DNA from: Perognathus longimembris pacificus
Lineage: Eukaryota; Chordata; Mammalia; Rodentia; Heteromyidae
Direction of reading: 5' to 3'
Length of the DNA: 64,000 nt
NCBI RefSeq assembly: GCF_023159225.1
Contig: NC_063164.1
Location: 72,897,300 to 72,961,299, forward strand
Position numbers and translations under genes: made by a program. The notes below the pieces were generated by a model. That model had not been told where the DNA came from. It saw only the letters and a program-made list of their open reading frames with translations, and did no database searches. Below, one piece after another: positions 47,336-58,369 of this stretch (positions are counted from its first letter, which is position 1; each line of letters begins with the position of its first letter).

Positions 47336-48607
47336 CCTTCACTTAGTATAATTTTTTCCAAGTCCTTCCTTTTCCTTACAAATGGGGCAATGTCATTCTT
47401 TCTGATAGAGACATAAAAATCCATTGCGTATATGTACCACATTTTCCTGATCCATTTGTCTACTGAGGGGCATCTAGGTTGGTTCCATATTTTAGCTATG
47501 ACAAATTGTGCAGCAATGAACATTGTTGTGCTGGTGGCTTTAGTATGTTCTTGTTTGTGGTCTTTAGGGTAGATGCCCAAAAGTGGGGCTGCTGGGTCAT
47601 AGGGGAGCTCTATGTTTAGCCTTCTGAGGAATCTCCATACCACTTTCCGGAGTGGCTGAACCAGTTTACATTCCCACCAACAATAAAGCAGGGTTCCCTT
47701 TTGGCCACATCCCCTCCAACATTTGTTATCGTTAGTTTTCTTGATATAGGACATTCTTACTGGGGTGAGATGGAATCTCAATGTTGTTTTGATTTGCATT
47801 TCTTTTATGACCAGTGATGTAGAACACTTTTTCATATGTCTTTTGGCCATTCTCATTTCCTCATCAGAGAAGTCTCTTTTTAAGTCTTTAGCCCACTTGT
47901 TGAGAGGGCTATTGGTTCTTCGCAGTTTTGTTTTGGAGGAAGGTAATTTTTTTAGTTCTGCATATATTTTCAATATGAGGCCTTTGTCCGTTGTATGTCT
48001 GGTAAAGATCTTTTCCCAATCTGTGGGGTTTCTGTTTATCTTGTGAGCTATGTCCTTTGCCCTGCAGAAGCTCTGCAGTTTGATGCAGTCCCATTTGTCC
48101 ATCCTTTCTTTGATTTGTAGCATTTCTGAGTCTTGGTTAAGGAAGTTCTGTCCTGTGCCGAGGAGCCCAAGTGTTTCTCCTACTCCTTCCTTTAGTGTTT
48201 TCAGGGTATCTGTTTTGATTTCGAGGTCTTTGATCCATTTGGAATTGATTTTGGTGCAGGGTGATTTATAAGGATCTAGTTTTAGTTTGTTGCATGTGTT
48301 TAACCAGTTTTGCCAGCACCATTTGTTAAAGAGGCTATCTTTCTTCCAGACTATTTTTTTAGCTTCTTTATAAAAGTTTATGTAGGCATAGTTCTGTGGG
48401 TTCATTTCTGGGTCTTCAATTCTGTTCCATTGTTCTTCAGGTCTGTTCCTGTGCCAATACCAAACTGTTTTTATTACTATAGCTTTATAATACAGCTTGA
48501 AGTTTGGTATTGTAATTTCTCCAGCATTGTTCTTTCTGCTTAGGATTGTTTTTGCTCTTCTGGATATTTTATTGTTCCATATGAATTTTTGGATTGCTTT
48601 CTGTATA
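47336..48607 (-). pseudogene. L1 ORF2 C-terminal fragment, long open frame
   Basis: This is the longest open frame in the window (about 420 L1 codons inside a 512-codon frame at 47098-48636). It begins around FIWNNKISRRAKTILSRKNN, downstream of the RT catalytic core, and runs through DPYKSPCTKINSKWIKDLEI to the zinc-knuckle-like region. There the expected His of CX3CX7HX4C is Tyr (CGQKGTLLYCWWEC), so that motif is damaged. After RKDLEKIILSEG at about 47336 the frame leaves L1 and reads through unrelated flank, so the last about 85 residues are not protein homology. No endonuclease or RT catalytic motifs: not functional. Confidence 0.93.
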
Positions 48608-49109
48608 AGAAACATGGACTCTATGGTCTCCATCATAGGGAATAATTAGCACAGGTTTATGCTATTCACAGCAGAAGATCAAAAGAGCCCAATAGCTATA
48701 ACCTTATGAACACATACGATGATGCTAAGTGAAATGAACTCCATGTTATGGAAATGACTGTTATATTACTGTTGTACTTTCAACATGTGATGTGAAACCG
48801 TAGCTTCTATTATTGATGACCCTCTTGTATCCCCTTCCTGTGGTTGTACCTTCACTATCTGTATCTTATCTGAGCACAGGGTAAAAAGACAAAAGACTAC
48901 AAAAGCAATACTTGCAAAACTGTTTAGTGTAAATCAACTGAACAATTCAAGGGGGGAAAGGGAAAGGGGGAAAGAGAAGGGGGGAATGAGGGAGGAGGTA
49001 GTAAACAGTACAAGAAATGTATCCAATGCCTAACGTATGAAACTGTAACCTCTTTGTACATCAGTTTGACAAATAAATAAATAAATAAACATACTATCAT
49101 GGGAAAAAC
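47336..49109 (+). mobile_element. Twin-primed L1 with 15-bp TSD
   Basis: The sense 3' part, 48608-49090, is plus-strand 3'UTR starting 'agaaacatggactctatggt', with G-rich tract at 48951-48997 ('ggggggaaagggaaaggggg') and an (AAAT)n tail. The 5' part, 47336-48607, is inverted and holds ORF2 C-terminal sequence. The inverted part ends in element order exactly where the sense part begins, less about 15 bases. The TSD 'atactgagcaacttc' is perfect at 47321-47335 and 49110-49124. About 19 bases with a second short A run follow the (AAAT)n tail before the TSD. Confidence 0.95.
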
Positions 49110-49124
49110 ATACTGAGCAACTTC

Positions 49125-50541
49125 TTTAGATAGACGGTCGTCTTCCAAGTTTGCCTTGTTCTCAAGTCGTTATAACGTGATACACGTGTAAGGGTCATCT
49201 TAGTATATAGGATGAAGAGTTTGGTTGTGTCCCCACATTGTGGGATGTTAGGCTCTTTATGCATGATGTAAATGTAATTGATTAACTATTCTGAGTTCAT
49301 GGTGTGGTTTCTCAAAATGGCAATAAAATGGTAATGAAATGTTACATTATTTTCAGCTACTAAAATTTTAGGATCAGGGACATCATAAATTTTCTTCTCC
49401 ATGATGAAAACACTTTGACAATAAATCAAGTCATAAGTGACAATATTCCATGAGTTCCTCCCCAGCCCTTTGTAATTAAGTATGTTTCCCCAAAGTTTCT
49501 GCATCATGACTGACTTACTTTCCAGATAATGAGAGCATGACAGAAAAGTGCAGTATGTGTTAAGGTAGCTTTGAGAAACCCACTATTTAGACGAATTATT
49601 AGCCATCTTCCTGTGTTTGTGTCCATCTTGATTCCTTTCTGACAGTAATGACAATATATGGCCATACTTAAAATGAACTATGTTTTATGGATATATTCCA
49701 AAGTTAGCCCAACTTTCCTTAAATATTGAGTGGTAAGTTGGTGCAGAAAATAATTCAACAAAGAGAGGCTTTGGAGTACATTTTTCTGGGCAATATTTCC
49801 CATTGAGGAATATTTTGCCCATTGCAACTGAATACTTCTTTTCCTCATCTTCTTCTTCATTCTCCTCTTCCATCTCCTCCTCCCCAGTCCCCTACCTCCA
49901 CTTCTAACTCATTTTTTCTATATCCTAGAGGGGACTATGCTGACAAATCATGAGAAATCAAGATAAAAGTTGAGAAAAATATGGCATTAACTTTTCTTTT
50001 TCTTCCTAAATTCTGAAATACCTTATTGTTTAATATATATTTAGCCAGTATATATTTGTGTGTGATACATTGGTTAGGGCAAATATTTGAAAAGAAATGT
50101 TTTTGTACAATATTCTGAATAAAAGGAATTAGCTTTATGGTTCATTTAAAAATGCAAACACTTTTTTTTTGCAGTTTTTCCCTCCTTTTCTCCTTTATTT
50201 CTATTCTTGGATATTATTGGAGTGTGACTGAAAGAGAAATTCAATATCTGAATTTTTTTTTTATTCTTTACCTCTCCTCTTCTTGGTCACGATAGAAAAT
50301 TATGAGAATCTTAGGTTTTAAGGCTTTTTATGCACAGTTTAATTACAGATACTGAGTATATTAAACTGTTTTGTAATTCCCCTTCTGTATTTAAACTGGA
50401 AACTTTTTCTGATGCTTTCAGACAATAATTTTATGTGATATTAATAAGGTACTTAGTTACAATCTGATTATATTTGTAAATACATGCGTATACATAAACT
50501 CAATGCTAAATAAATTTTCTATGATAATGCACATAATCATA
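49125..50541. other. Unique sequence, nothing recognised
   Basis: The overlapping acidic frames at 49678-49873 come from a (TCC/TTC)-rich tract read in reverse. No exon is recognised. Confidence 0.5.
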
Positions 50542-50600
<59 letters not shown>

Positions 50601-50604
50601 TCTC
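50542..50604. repeat. (CTGT)n(CT)n(CA)n compound microsatellite
   Basis: Three simple motifs in series. Confidence 0.96.
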
Positions 50605-50781
50605 TATTTTTCTTTTTCTCAATTTTCTTCTTTGTTTTCCTGATATCTTAAACCTATGGGAAGAAAATGAAAGTTCCATGATTAAAAATACTATAGAACC
50701 ATTATCTCTCTTGGAAAGTGTAACTTTAATGAAGACTTGCCTTTATTTCCATTTCATCTTTTGTGTAATAAGCATTATCAC

Positions 50782-50933
50782 CACCTTCTTCCCTCCCTCC
50801 CTCCCTCCCTCACTTTCCTCTCTATCCTTCCCTCCCTTCTTCTCTCTCTCTCTGTTCCTTCTCCTCCACCTTTCCTTTTTCTTCTTATTTTTCCTCTCCT
50901 TTTCCTTTTTCTTCTTATTTTTCTCTTATTACA
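50782..50933. repeat. Polypyrimidine (CCCT/CTTTT) tract
   Basis: About 150 bases almost free of purines, with a duplicated block ('tttttcttcttatttttc') at the right end. The two overlapping frames across it (poly Ser/Leu/Phe) are artefacts. Confidence 0.92.
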
Positions 50934-51569
50934 GCATTTAGATTAAAATGCATTGGCTTTTGTACTTCTCAAAAGCATTAGATAGGTTCAGAAACCCTAA
51001 TGATCACAATAATTTGAAACCCATTATTCTTGTTAACTATTTTGTTTAAAGGCAAATTAAAACTAGTGTTCCATGCTCTTCAACCTGTCAATAGACAATT
51101 AGATGTGCCACAAACATCCCTTTAGTGTATTCAATGTATTTAAATAGGGTACAGTCATAGTTATTGGCATGTTATGGAGAATGATTCTTTGGTCTCAAGT
51201 TTTCTTTATTAAAATGTATGTACAGGAGGATAATATCAACAACTATATTATATATTGCAACATTTTGCAGCCAGTATGGGAGTTTCTACTCTATCCTGTA
51301 CTCGAATAATTTTTCAGAAACCATTAGTAATTAAAATATTCCTGCCATTTCTGTCATCTCAGATTATAGCTGTGCAGTGATTACTGTTAAAAGCAATGTT
51401 CCTATGACTAATTATAAAGACATTTTAAGGAGTCTCTTTTCTGAAGTCAGTGCATCAAAAAGACATTAAAGAAAGAAAAGGAATAACAATGGCAAGCCTT
51501 AGTAGGTGCCATACCTTAATGTTTGTAAGAGTGCTAAGAAATTTTTATCTTTACTTATTTCTATTAAAT
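50934..51569. other. Unique sequence, nothing recognised
   Basis: No repeat or exon seen. Confidence 0.5.
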
Positions 51570-51783
51570 ATTTTGTTGGTATTATAAAGGTAACCCACAG
51601 AGGGGTTATAGTTACATAAGTCAGGTAAAGAGTACATTTCTTCTTAGACAGTGTCACCCCATCTCTTGCTCTCACCCAATGTTTTCCTCTCATCCTCACC
51701 CACAACTGTATAGTTAATTTTCAACATTGTCTACTAAATACCACTGCTGCATTTCTTTTCTTCCCTTTTCCCCATAAAAAACA
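51570..51783 (-). mobile_element. Old L1 3'UTR fragment
   Basis: 'aacccacagaggggttatag', 'agagtacatttcttcttaga', then 'accactgctgcatttc' parallel the reverse 3'UTR of the 40.3-kb L1 ('gtgatgtacagaggggttac', 'gtgggtacatttcttgtaca'), strongly diverged. Confidence 0.6.
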
Positions 51784-51795
51784 CTGATTTAAGTT

Positions 51796-52006
51796 ATTAT
51801 TATTTTTTTTTTTTGGCCAGTCCTGGGCCTTGGACTCAGGGCCTGAGCACTGTCCCTGGCTTCTTCACGCTCAAGGCTAGCACTCTGCCACTTGAGCCAC
51901 AGCACCACTTCTGGCCGTTTTCTGTATATGTGGTGCTGGGGAATCGAACCTAGGGCCTCGTGTATCCGAGGCAGGCACTCTTGCCACTAGGCTATATCCC
52001 CAGCCC
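51796..52006 (-). mobile_element. Young IDL-Geo SINE with 12-bp TSD
   Basis: Full-length minus-strand dimer; young-subfamily bases in the left monomer ('gaatcgaacctagggcctcg', 'tgtatccgaggcaggcactc'). The TSD 'ctgatttaagtt' is perfect at 51784-51795 and 52007-52018. One change in the Geo monomer ('cttcacgctc'). Confidence 0.96.
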
Positions 52007-52018
52007 CTGATTTAAGTT

Positions 52019-52764
52019 TTAATGTCTATTTCCTCAAGATAGCCTAGCCTGCAGTCTACTTCGATAAATTTATACAAGCTACTTTTCTTCTGTTTCTAGT
52101 TTTAAACTTCAACCATGTTTCTTATGACAAGGAATTCTGCAAAAACATTCTAGTTCAACAGTTATGATCACAAAATGAGTTTTATCCATCCTACAGTGTT
52201 TCAGAATCACCAGTTGATTTTAAAACATAAATCAGATATAGATGCTAATGGTGGCTAACCTGGCATGTTTCTTATAGCAAAGACATTTCTTTTTTTATTT
52301 CTTAATGCTCTCTCAGTTCACTGACATAATTACTATCTTAGTCAGTTTCTGCAGTTTCTTATTTTCTTGGAAGACAAACTACTACTCTTAAACTGGGTGG
52401 AAAATTATCAAGGCTCATGACCAACTTCTGTACTGGCTGCTCATTGGACAGTTTGGGCCCCCCAGAGTCTTATATGTTTGAGGCCTAAGGAATTGTCTTT
52501 CCCTGCTATGACATCACATCTGGCTCTCATCTTTCTGTGTCTTGCTTGAATATGAAGAAGAAGTAGGATTCTCACTTTATTTGGGCTCCCTCAAAGGCCT
52601 GAGGCTGGCTGTAAGAACAAAATTGATTTGTGATAATAGTTTACGGTAGTTAGTCATTTTCCCTTTCCACAGTGAAGTGGACCATTTCTTCTTCTTTTCT
52701 ATCTATCTAACCCTTCTTTTTAAGAAGTATTTTTATCATCTTTAAGGAGTGGTATGAAGTTGTT
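52019..52764. other. Unique sequence, nothing recognised
   Basis: The stretch at 52320-52600 ('tcagtttctgcagtttctta', 'gggccccccagagtctta') has the feel of an old LTR, but I cannot name it. Confidence 0.35.
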
Positions 52765-52920
52765 TTTATTCAACCAAGCAATTTATGAATATAATGTGTC
52801 TGCATCGATGTCACCCTTGTCAACATTCTCATTCACCTCTCCCAACCTACCCTTTCTCTTCTTTTGCTATTGTATTTATTTATATGTACTTTTGGCCATG
52901 GGATATAGTTTTTTTTTGTT
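52765..52920 (-). repeat. L1-like 3'UTR repeat, old family
   Basis: 'caaccaagcaatttatgaat', 'gcatcgatgtcacccttgtc' and 'attcacctctcccaacctac' parallel the 4.35-kb and 61.2-kb copies. Confidence 0.5.
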
Positions 52921-53474
52921 AAATAATGCATTATCAACCAATTTATAAATTAGTTAAATGATGCATTAATTAAATAATGCATCAAATAATGCTTCTCTCT
53001 TTTCTGTTTTTGAGAGCATTGCATCACAATGACTCAGCCTCTTGTGGGTCCTCGAGGACCAACACAGAGAGGTCACTGGCATCTTCAGAAAGCAGGGTCA
53101 GTGATGACAAGCTCACAACCAGATTTACCTTTCTGTCTTCTTTCCTCTAGAATTGGCAGTGCTCTTTGTTCGGTTGAAGCTTGGGCTTTAGAATTTTGAC
53201 AGGGCCAGAGCAGGGGCCATGTGAGTTGGAACACAAGAAGGAAGCAAGAGTGGTAATGTTCCTTTGTCCCAGTTGAGTGATCTATTCACTTACAAAGAGG
53301 CAAAGGTAAAGCCGTCAGAATCAGAGAACTCATTCACTCTTGGAAATGTTAAACAAACAATTGTTTTCATCTCATACAGTGTTTGACAGGAATAGGATTA
53401 TAAGAAGATATTGTGGCCTGTTTTGAATTGTCAAAGTTACCCAGATTTTCCCTAGCATAAAAATTTTCCATATA
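52921..53474. other. Unique sequence with AT-rich homeodomain-like cluster
   Basis: 52921-52995 repeats 'aaataatgcat' and 'taaatgatgcattaatt' several times, resembling POU/homeodomain sites or a short decayed tandem repeat. The remainder holds nothing that I recognise. Confidence 0.4.
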
Positions 53475-53705
53475 TGAGAGAAGGTATAGTGTGGTGACTC
53501 AGAGCATGACGTGGAAGCCAGATGGCATAGGTTCAAATGTTAATTCAGTATAGTGATCTTGGCTAAGCTTCTTCTCCTTCCTATGCCTGAATACCCTCAT
53601 ATATATAATTGGGCTAAAAATACCATCCACATCATAAGGTTGTTAAATGGATTAAAAGAGCAAATATTTGGGAAGCAGCTAGAATGTTGTCTGTCATGTA
53701 GCAAA
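53475..53705 (+). mobile_element. MIR SINE, nearly full length
   Basis: In order: 'gactcagagcatgacgtgga', 'cataggttcaaatgttaatt', 'tcttggctaagcttcttctc', 'aattgggctaaaaataccat', 'cacatcataaggttgttaaa', 'atggattaaaagagc'. All are standard MIR landmarks. Confidence 0.87.
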
Positions 53706-53949
53706 TAAAATAAATAAAATGTTCAAGTCTCTCCAACAAGATGGAAGTGTTATTCCTAATAGTAAAAAGAGAACATCAGTGAAAGTAGCTTATATAGTAT
53801 TGTGCCAATGCAAGAAAACATTGCTTTTGATTTACTTCCTGTGACAGGAGGTTAGATATACATTTTGTGGATGTCTTATTTTGGTGAATGATTAAGTACT
53901 CTACTCAGTATTCAGTCCACATTGCTAACTTTCATATAGATTCTATTCT

Positions 53950-55297
53950 TTTTTTTTTTATTAAATTTTACTGACAAGGTGATGTACAGAAGGGGTACAG
54001 TTGCATAAGGTAGTGAGTACATTTCTTGTCATATTTTTTACACCTTCCCTCATTTTTCTTTCCCTTCCCTAGTTCAGGTAAGCATATATATATATCATCC
54101 AGTGTACCAAAATCATATACAGTAACCACATGGGGTATGCCAAAGGAAATTCCCCTAGTACATTAAACATGACAACAATAAACTCCTCCTGTTTTCTTCT
54201 CTTGGAGTTCATGTTGCTTCACCTTATCTTATATAATCATATGTACATAGCTGTTGAGCTATTGTGATCCTCTGATAGGTCTAACCTAGACCTTTATGTT
54301 TGTTTAGTAATTGTTTGGTTTTAGATATGTAATGTAAGGTCGCTGACCCAAACATGTGGAAATATCATTTGAAAAGAAATTTGTTATTTTACAGACCTGA
54401 TCTCTACTGTTCTCGTCCCCCGCAACAATCATAAATCTCCTTTGTTCTCTGTGTTAATGGCTTGTCTTGCTCAATATTATTTGTTCAAGCTCTGACCATT
54501 TCCTTGTGAATGCCATAATTTTATCATTTCTAATTGCTCTGTATTATTCCATTGTGTACAGGTACCACATTTTTTGGATCTATTCATCTGTAGTGGGGCA
54601 TCTGGGTTGTTTCCATATTTTGGCTATTGTGAATTGTGCAGTGATAAACATGGATGTGCAGATGTCTTTACGGTATCCTGGGACCTGTTTTTCAGGATAG
54701 ATGCCTAGGAGTGGTATGGCTGGCTCATAGGGTATGTCTATGCTGAGTTTTTTCAGGAACCTCATACTGTTGCCAGAGTGGTTGTACTAGTTTGCACTCC
54801 CACCAACAGTGGAGAAGGGTTCCTCTTTCTCCGCATCCCCTCCAGCATTTGTTGCTGACTGTGTTCAGAGTATAGGCCATTTTAACTGGAGTGAGGTGGT
54901 ATGTCAGGGTTGTTTTTATTTGCATTTCCTTTACTGCCAGGGATGTTGAACACTTCCTCATATGTTTCTTTGCCATTTTTATTTCTTCTCCTGTGAAGTC
55001 TCTAGCTCCTTTGCCCATTTAATAATTGGCTTACTGGGTCTGGAGGGGGTCACTTTCTTGAATTCTCTGTAGATGACAAAAAGTAGGCCTTTGTTGTTGC
55101 TGTACTGATGAACATCTTTCCCCATATGTTTGGCTGTCTTTCTAGTTTAGTGGCTATGTCTTTAGCTGTGCAGAAACTTTTTATTTTGTAGTAGTCCCAT
55201 TTGTCAAGTTTTTCCCCTATTTATTGTGCCCCTGGGACTCTGTTCAGGAAGTTCTTGCTTATGCCTATAAGTTCTAGTGTTTCCCCTACTCTGTCCT
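53950..55297 (-). mobile_element. L1 insertion with two different L1 3' parts, one TSD
   Basis: From the 5' end (high coordinate): 55297-about 54391 is ORF2 C-terminus of the short-3'UTR L1 type (as the nested copy at 42.6 kb). About 54390-54311 is sequence not seen in other copies. About 54310-53950 is 3'UTR of the long-3'UTR L1 type, ending in an A tail. The TSD 'catatagattc(t/g)attct' at 53933-53949 and 55298-55314 (16 of 17) brackets the whole, so all parts integrated together. Confidence 0.82.
54480..55297 (-). pseudogene. L1 ORF2 C-terminal remnant
   Basis: Fragments read [20 protein letters not shown], then [18 protein letters not shown] (CX3CX7HX4C motif intact), [20 protein letters not shown] and [12 protein letters not shown]. 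At least one frameshift separates the 97-codon and 61-codon frames near 54765. No RT catalytic region. Non-functional. Confidence 0.88.
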
Positions 55298-55314
55298 CAT
55301 ATAGATTCGATTCT

Positions 55315-55944
55315 AACCTTTTCAATAGATTTGAACAAAATTATAGTCATAATGGTTTCTAGGATGTTTCTTCATAGAGTTTTGCTGTGGGAAGTACTTA
55401 AAGGCATTAAATGATCATTTATTAATAAGAAGCTAAACTTGGTGAATTAATTTTTTATTTATACATTAACCTTTAATAGTCATTTAACTTCAGAAATAGT
55501 TGTAGACTTATGGTCTTTCAATATCTTCCAGTTAAGATATTCTAAAATCAATCTTCTTCATTTCCAGAAATAAATCCAATGTCATCATGTCATTTTTTTC
55601 TGATTAGGGCTAATTACTGTCTCTCTATCATCTGTGCAAGATCAAATACAAATACTTTAATTGGCATACCTGGCCTTTCATGATGTGATTCTAAGCTTTT
55701 TGACTGGTTTCTTCCATTTCTCTTCCTTAGAACTAGAGAAATTAAGATTACCAGAGGTTTACACCTATAAAAAGGTATAATCAAACTTTGCACCAGTCAA
55801 AAGCTGTTCTTAGTACCTATAATATCCTTTGACTCATCTACTTTTTACTTCTTTCTTACCAGTGTCATACTCTGGCTCCATCTTTATACATTAACCCATT
55901 TAAACAAACTTATGTGTGTGCCCCTTGTCTAACTAATGAAAATA
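55315..55944. other. Unique sequence, nothing recognised
   Basis: No repeat or exon seen. Confidence 0.5.
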
Positions 55945-56130
55945 ACTGTTGTAGTACCTCATTGTGTGTGAGGCTCTAGTCCATAGCTTTACATACATAG
56001 CTCATTCACTGCTGCTAACATCCTTGTGAGGTTATTTCTTCATTTTGTAGTTGAGGAAACTGAGTTGCCAAATGGTTAATAAGTTTCTAAAAAGTCATAC
56101 TGTTTGGATGGTTATAGAACCAGAATTCGT
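55945..56130 (+). mobile_element. MIR SINE
   Basis: 'gctgctaacatccttgtgag', 'cattttgtagttgaggaaac', 'tgagttgccaaatgg' and 'gttatagaaccagaattcg' follow the 3' half of MIR. Confidence 0.75.
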
Positions 56131-56186
56131 TTACAGTGTACCATGCTAAATTATCCACACTTTCATGTTTTCTCCTTTACAAAATA

Positions 56187-56457
56187 CAGTGATCCCTCTC
56201 CTATGGCAGAAGTTAAGTTCCAGAGGGCCCCTCCCCTTGGTAAGTGAAAATCCGCAAAGCAGAAGCTTTATGTAGTGGTCCATTGCTCTATCATGGTTCA
56301 TTTATTGTTCCTCAGATTTTCACATATCACGGGATCTCTGGAAAGTAGCTCCTGCTATAGGTGAGGGTTCACTATTTACATATTAAACAACAACAACAAA
56401 AACCCGAGATACAGTAGAGACACATTAAGTGAACCATGATACGGAGAGGGACAACTG
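56187..56457 (+). mobile_element. Tigger-like non-autonomous DNA transposon (MITE)
   Basis: The terminal inverted repeats are 'cagtgatccctctcc' (56187-56201) and the complement of 'ggagagggacaactg' (56443-56457), 13 of 15 identical. A TA dinucleotide flanks each end (56185-56186, 56458-56459), as in Tc1/mariner-Tigger elements. Internal 'gtgaaaatccgcaaagcaga' is typical of Tigger/MER2-like ends. No transposase frame. A second internal inverted pair ('tatcatggttcat' near 56290 and 'gaaccatgata' near 56430) suggests a rearranged or foldback element. Confidence 0.8.
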
Positions 56458-56586
56458 TACATGCAAATATTTATGTCTACATTTTTGCTATAGAAAGTGA
56501 CTTAATGACCCTCAACATTCTTAACATTAGAAATACACAGTGAACTTTTTTTTTTAAAGAACTGTTCATTTGTTAAAAGTATTTGA

Positions 56587-56730
56587 AGCCAGGGCACTGA
56601 TGTCTGCCTGTAATTTCAATAGGGGAGGAAAACAGGAGGACTGTAGTCCTAGGCCAACCTGGGTTACATTTCAAGTTCCAGGACAGCCTGAGTTATATAT
56701 TGGGATCCTGTATCAAACAAAAAAGAAAAG
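56587..56730 (+). mobile_element. Diverged B1-like SINE
   Basis: 'agccagggcactgatgtctg', 'cctgtaatttcaatagggga' and 'ggccaacctgggttacattt' follow B1 order with an A-rich tail. Confidence 0.65.
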
Positions 56731-57211
56731 GAAAGGCATGAAATATACTTCGATAACTGCAAGTTATTACATATGTTGAATCCAGTGATACTGGTATATT
56801 TCCAAATCTCCATTTTTGTTTCGCACTTGCATTTTTCAGATAAATAAAACCCACAGCATAGATAGATCAGGCGTACTTTATTATTTCCTATATATGTGTG
56901 GATGCAGAATACATTACTGGGATGGCCTCACATCTCTCTTCCCTAGCCTGGGGTTTGCTTTGCACCTCTCACATCATTTTGTTTTTTGAGAAAGATTTCC
57001 TATGTAATTTCTAACTGTATCAGTGCAATTTTTGTCTCATTCTAAGTTCTGTTGAGTCTTACAGTTCTATTTCTAAAGAAATCAAATTCCATACTCCTTG
57101 TCAAACAATGTTTCTGTTCATAACTTTTGCATTTTTTCCAACCTATTAGTGCAGTACTTTACCTTTTTATTGTAAATTGAAAGTTTTATTCTCTCTAAAA
57201 ATTATCTTTAA
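56731..57211. other. Unique sequence, nothing recognised
   Basis: No repeat or exon seen. Confidence 0.5.
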
Positions 57212-57320
57212 CTAGTTGTACAAAGAGGTTTCAATTCAACATGTCATTTTATGTGTGTAATGCATCTTGATCAATATAACTCCTATCATCTTTCTCCCCA
57301 TATCTTTCTTGCTTCCTCGG
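57212..57320 (-). repeat. L1-like 3'UTR repeat, old family
   Basis: 'agttgtacaaagaggtttca', 'attcaacatgtcattttatg' and 'taatgcatcttgatcaatat': the clearest representative with the 36.6- and 61.2-kb copies. Confidence 0.55.
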
Positions 57321-58132
57321 GGATAAAATTGAAAACAACAACAATAACAAATAACAGGAATGTCTCTAGTAGACAAGCACAAATCCAAGAAACAAGACAT
57401 GAACTTTTGAAAAACAAAGTAAAACATATTATTTTGACTTGTAATTTCTGTTAATTAAATCAACCTGTAAATTTTATCTAAATGGTAAACAGCAGGAAAA
57501 AGTATAAAGTAGCCTGTAAGTTATGAATAAAGGCAAAGTAAATCTTGTTGTTTTTTGTCATATTTTCTGAAGTATGTTGCTTAGTGTGGTAGAATTTTTG
57601 CAGGTTCTGAGGCAGCACATCAGTATAATAATATTCATTTTCAGCACTGTCGGAGTGAACCCAATTGATATACTCACATTTTTATTGCTATGTGCAAACT
57701 AGGTTTGTGAACAATTACAATTTCTTTCTTCTCCTTCAAACTGAATACCCATCAAAACCAAGCATTTCTATTTTCCCGTTTTAAACTTGTGCACCTACCT
57801 GTGTATTACAAATCTGATTTTTCAGTTCAGTTGATTTTTCTTTGAATAGCTGAGTGGGTTGCTTCTTTCTCCTTTTACTTCCTAAATACTAGTCATTTTC
57901 CCTTGCTTTAGAGATTTGGATGAGAGAAAAGTCAAAGGAGGAGCTCATAAAGACCTCTGATTATTGTTATCCATCCATTAATTTTACTAAGAAATATATT
58001 TCATGGCATCTATAGGAACATTTATTGAAACAATATTTTTGCGTGTATACAAATGTTTATGTGACATAGTGTTTGATGCTTCCTTACATTAATTTTGTAA
58101 TTTTTTTAATCACATTATACCCCAAATTCTAA
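57321..58132. other. Unique sequence, nothing recognised
   Basis: No repeat or exon seen. Confidence 0.5.
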
Positions 58133-58148
58133 AGAAGAGTGTAATTCT

Positions 58149-58353
58149 TTTTTTTTTTTTTTGCCAGTCCTTGGCCTTGGACTCAGGGCCTGAGAACTGT
58201 AGCTGGCTTCTTTTTGCTCAAGGCTAGCACTCTTCCACTTGAGCCACAGTGCCACTTCTGGCCATTTTCTGTATATGTGGTGCTGGGGAATTGAACCCAG
58301 GGCTTCATGTATGCGAGGCAAGCACTCTTGCCAGTAGGCCATATTCCCAGCCC
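58149..58353 (-). mobile_element. IDL-Geo SINE, older subfamily, with 16-bp TSD
   Basis: Full-length minus-strand dimer with the older 'ctttttgctcaaggctagca' form. The B box is slightly changed ('gaattgaacccag'). The TSD 'agaagagtgtaattct' is perfect at 58133-58148 and 58354-58369. Confidence 0.96.
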
Positions 58354-58369
58354 AGAAGAGTGTAATTCT

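Noticed and set aside
47098..48636. 512-codon open frame as a host gene
   Set aside because: It is L1 ORF2 C-terminus in the inverted arm of a retrotransposon insertion, and its last part reads through unrelated flank.
50678..50946. Ser/Leu/Phe-rich frames as a membrane protein
   Set aside because: Produced by a polypyrimidine tract, open in two frames at once.
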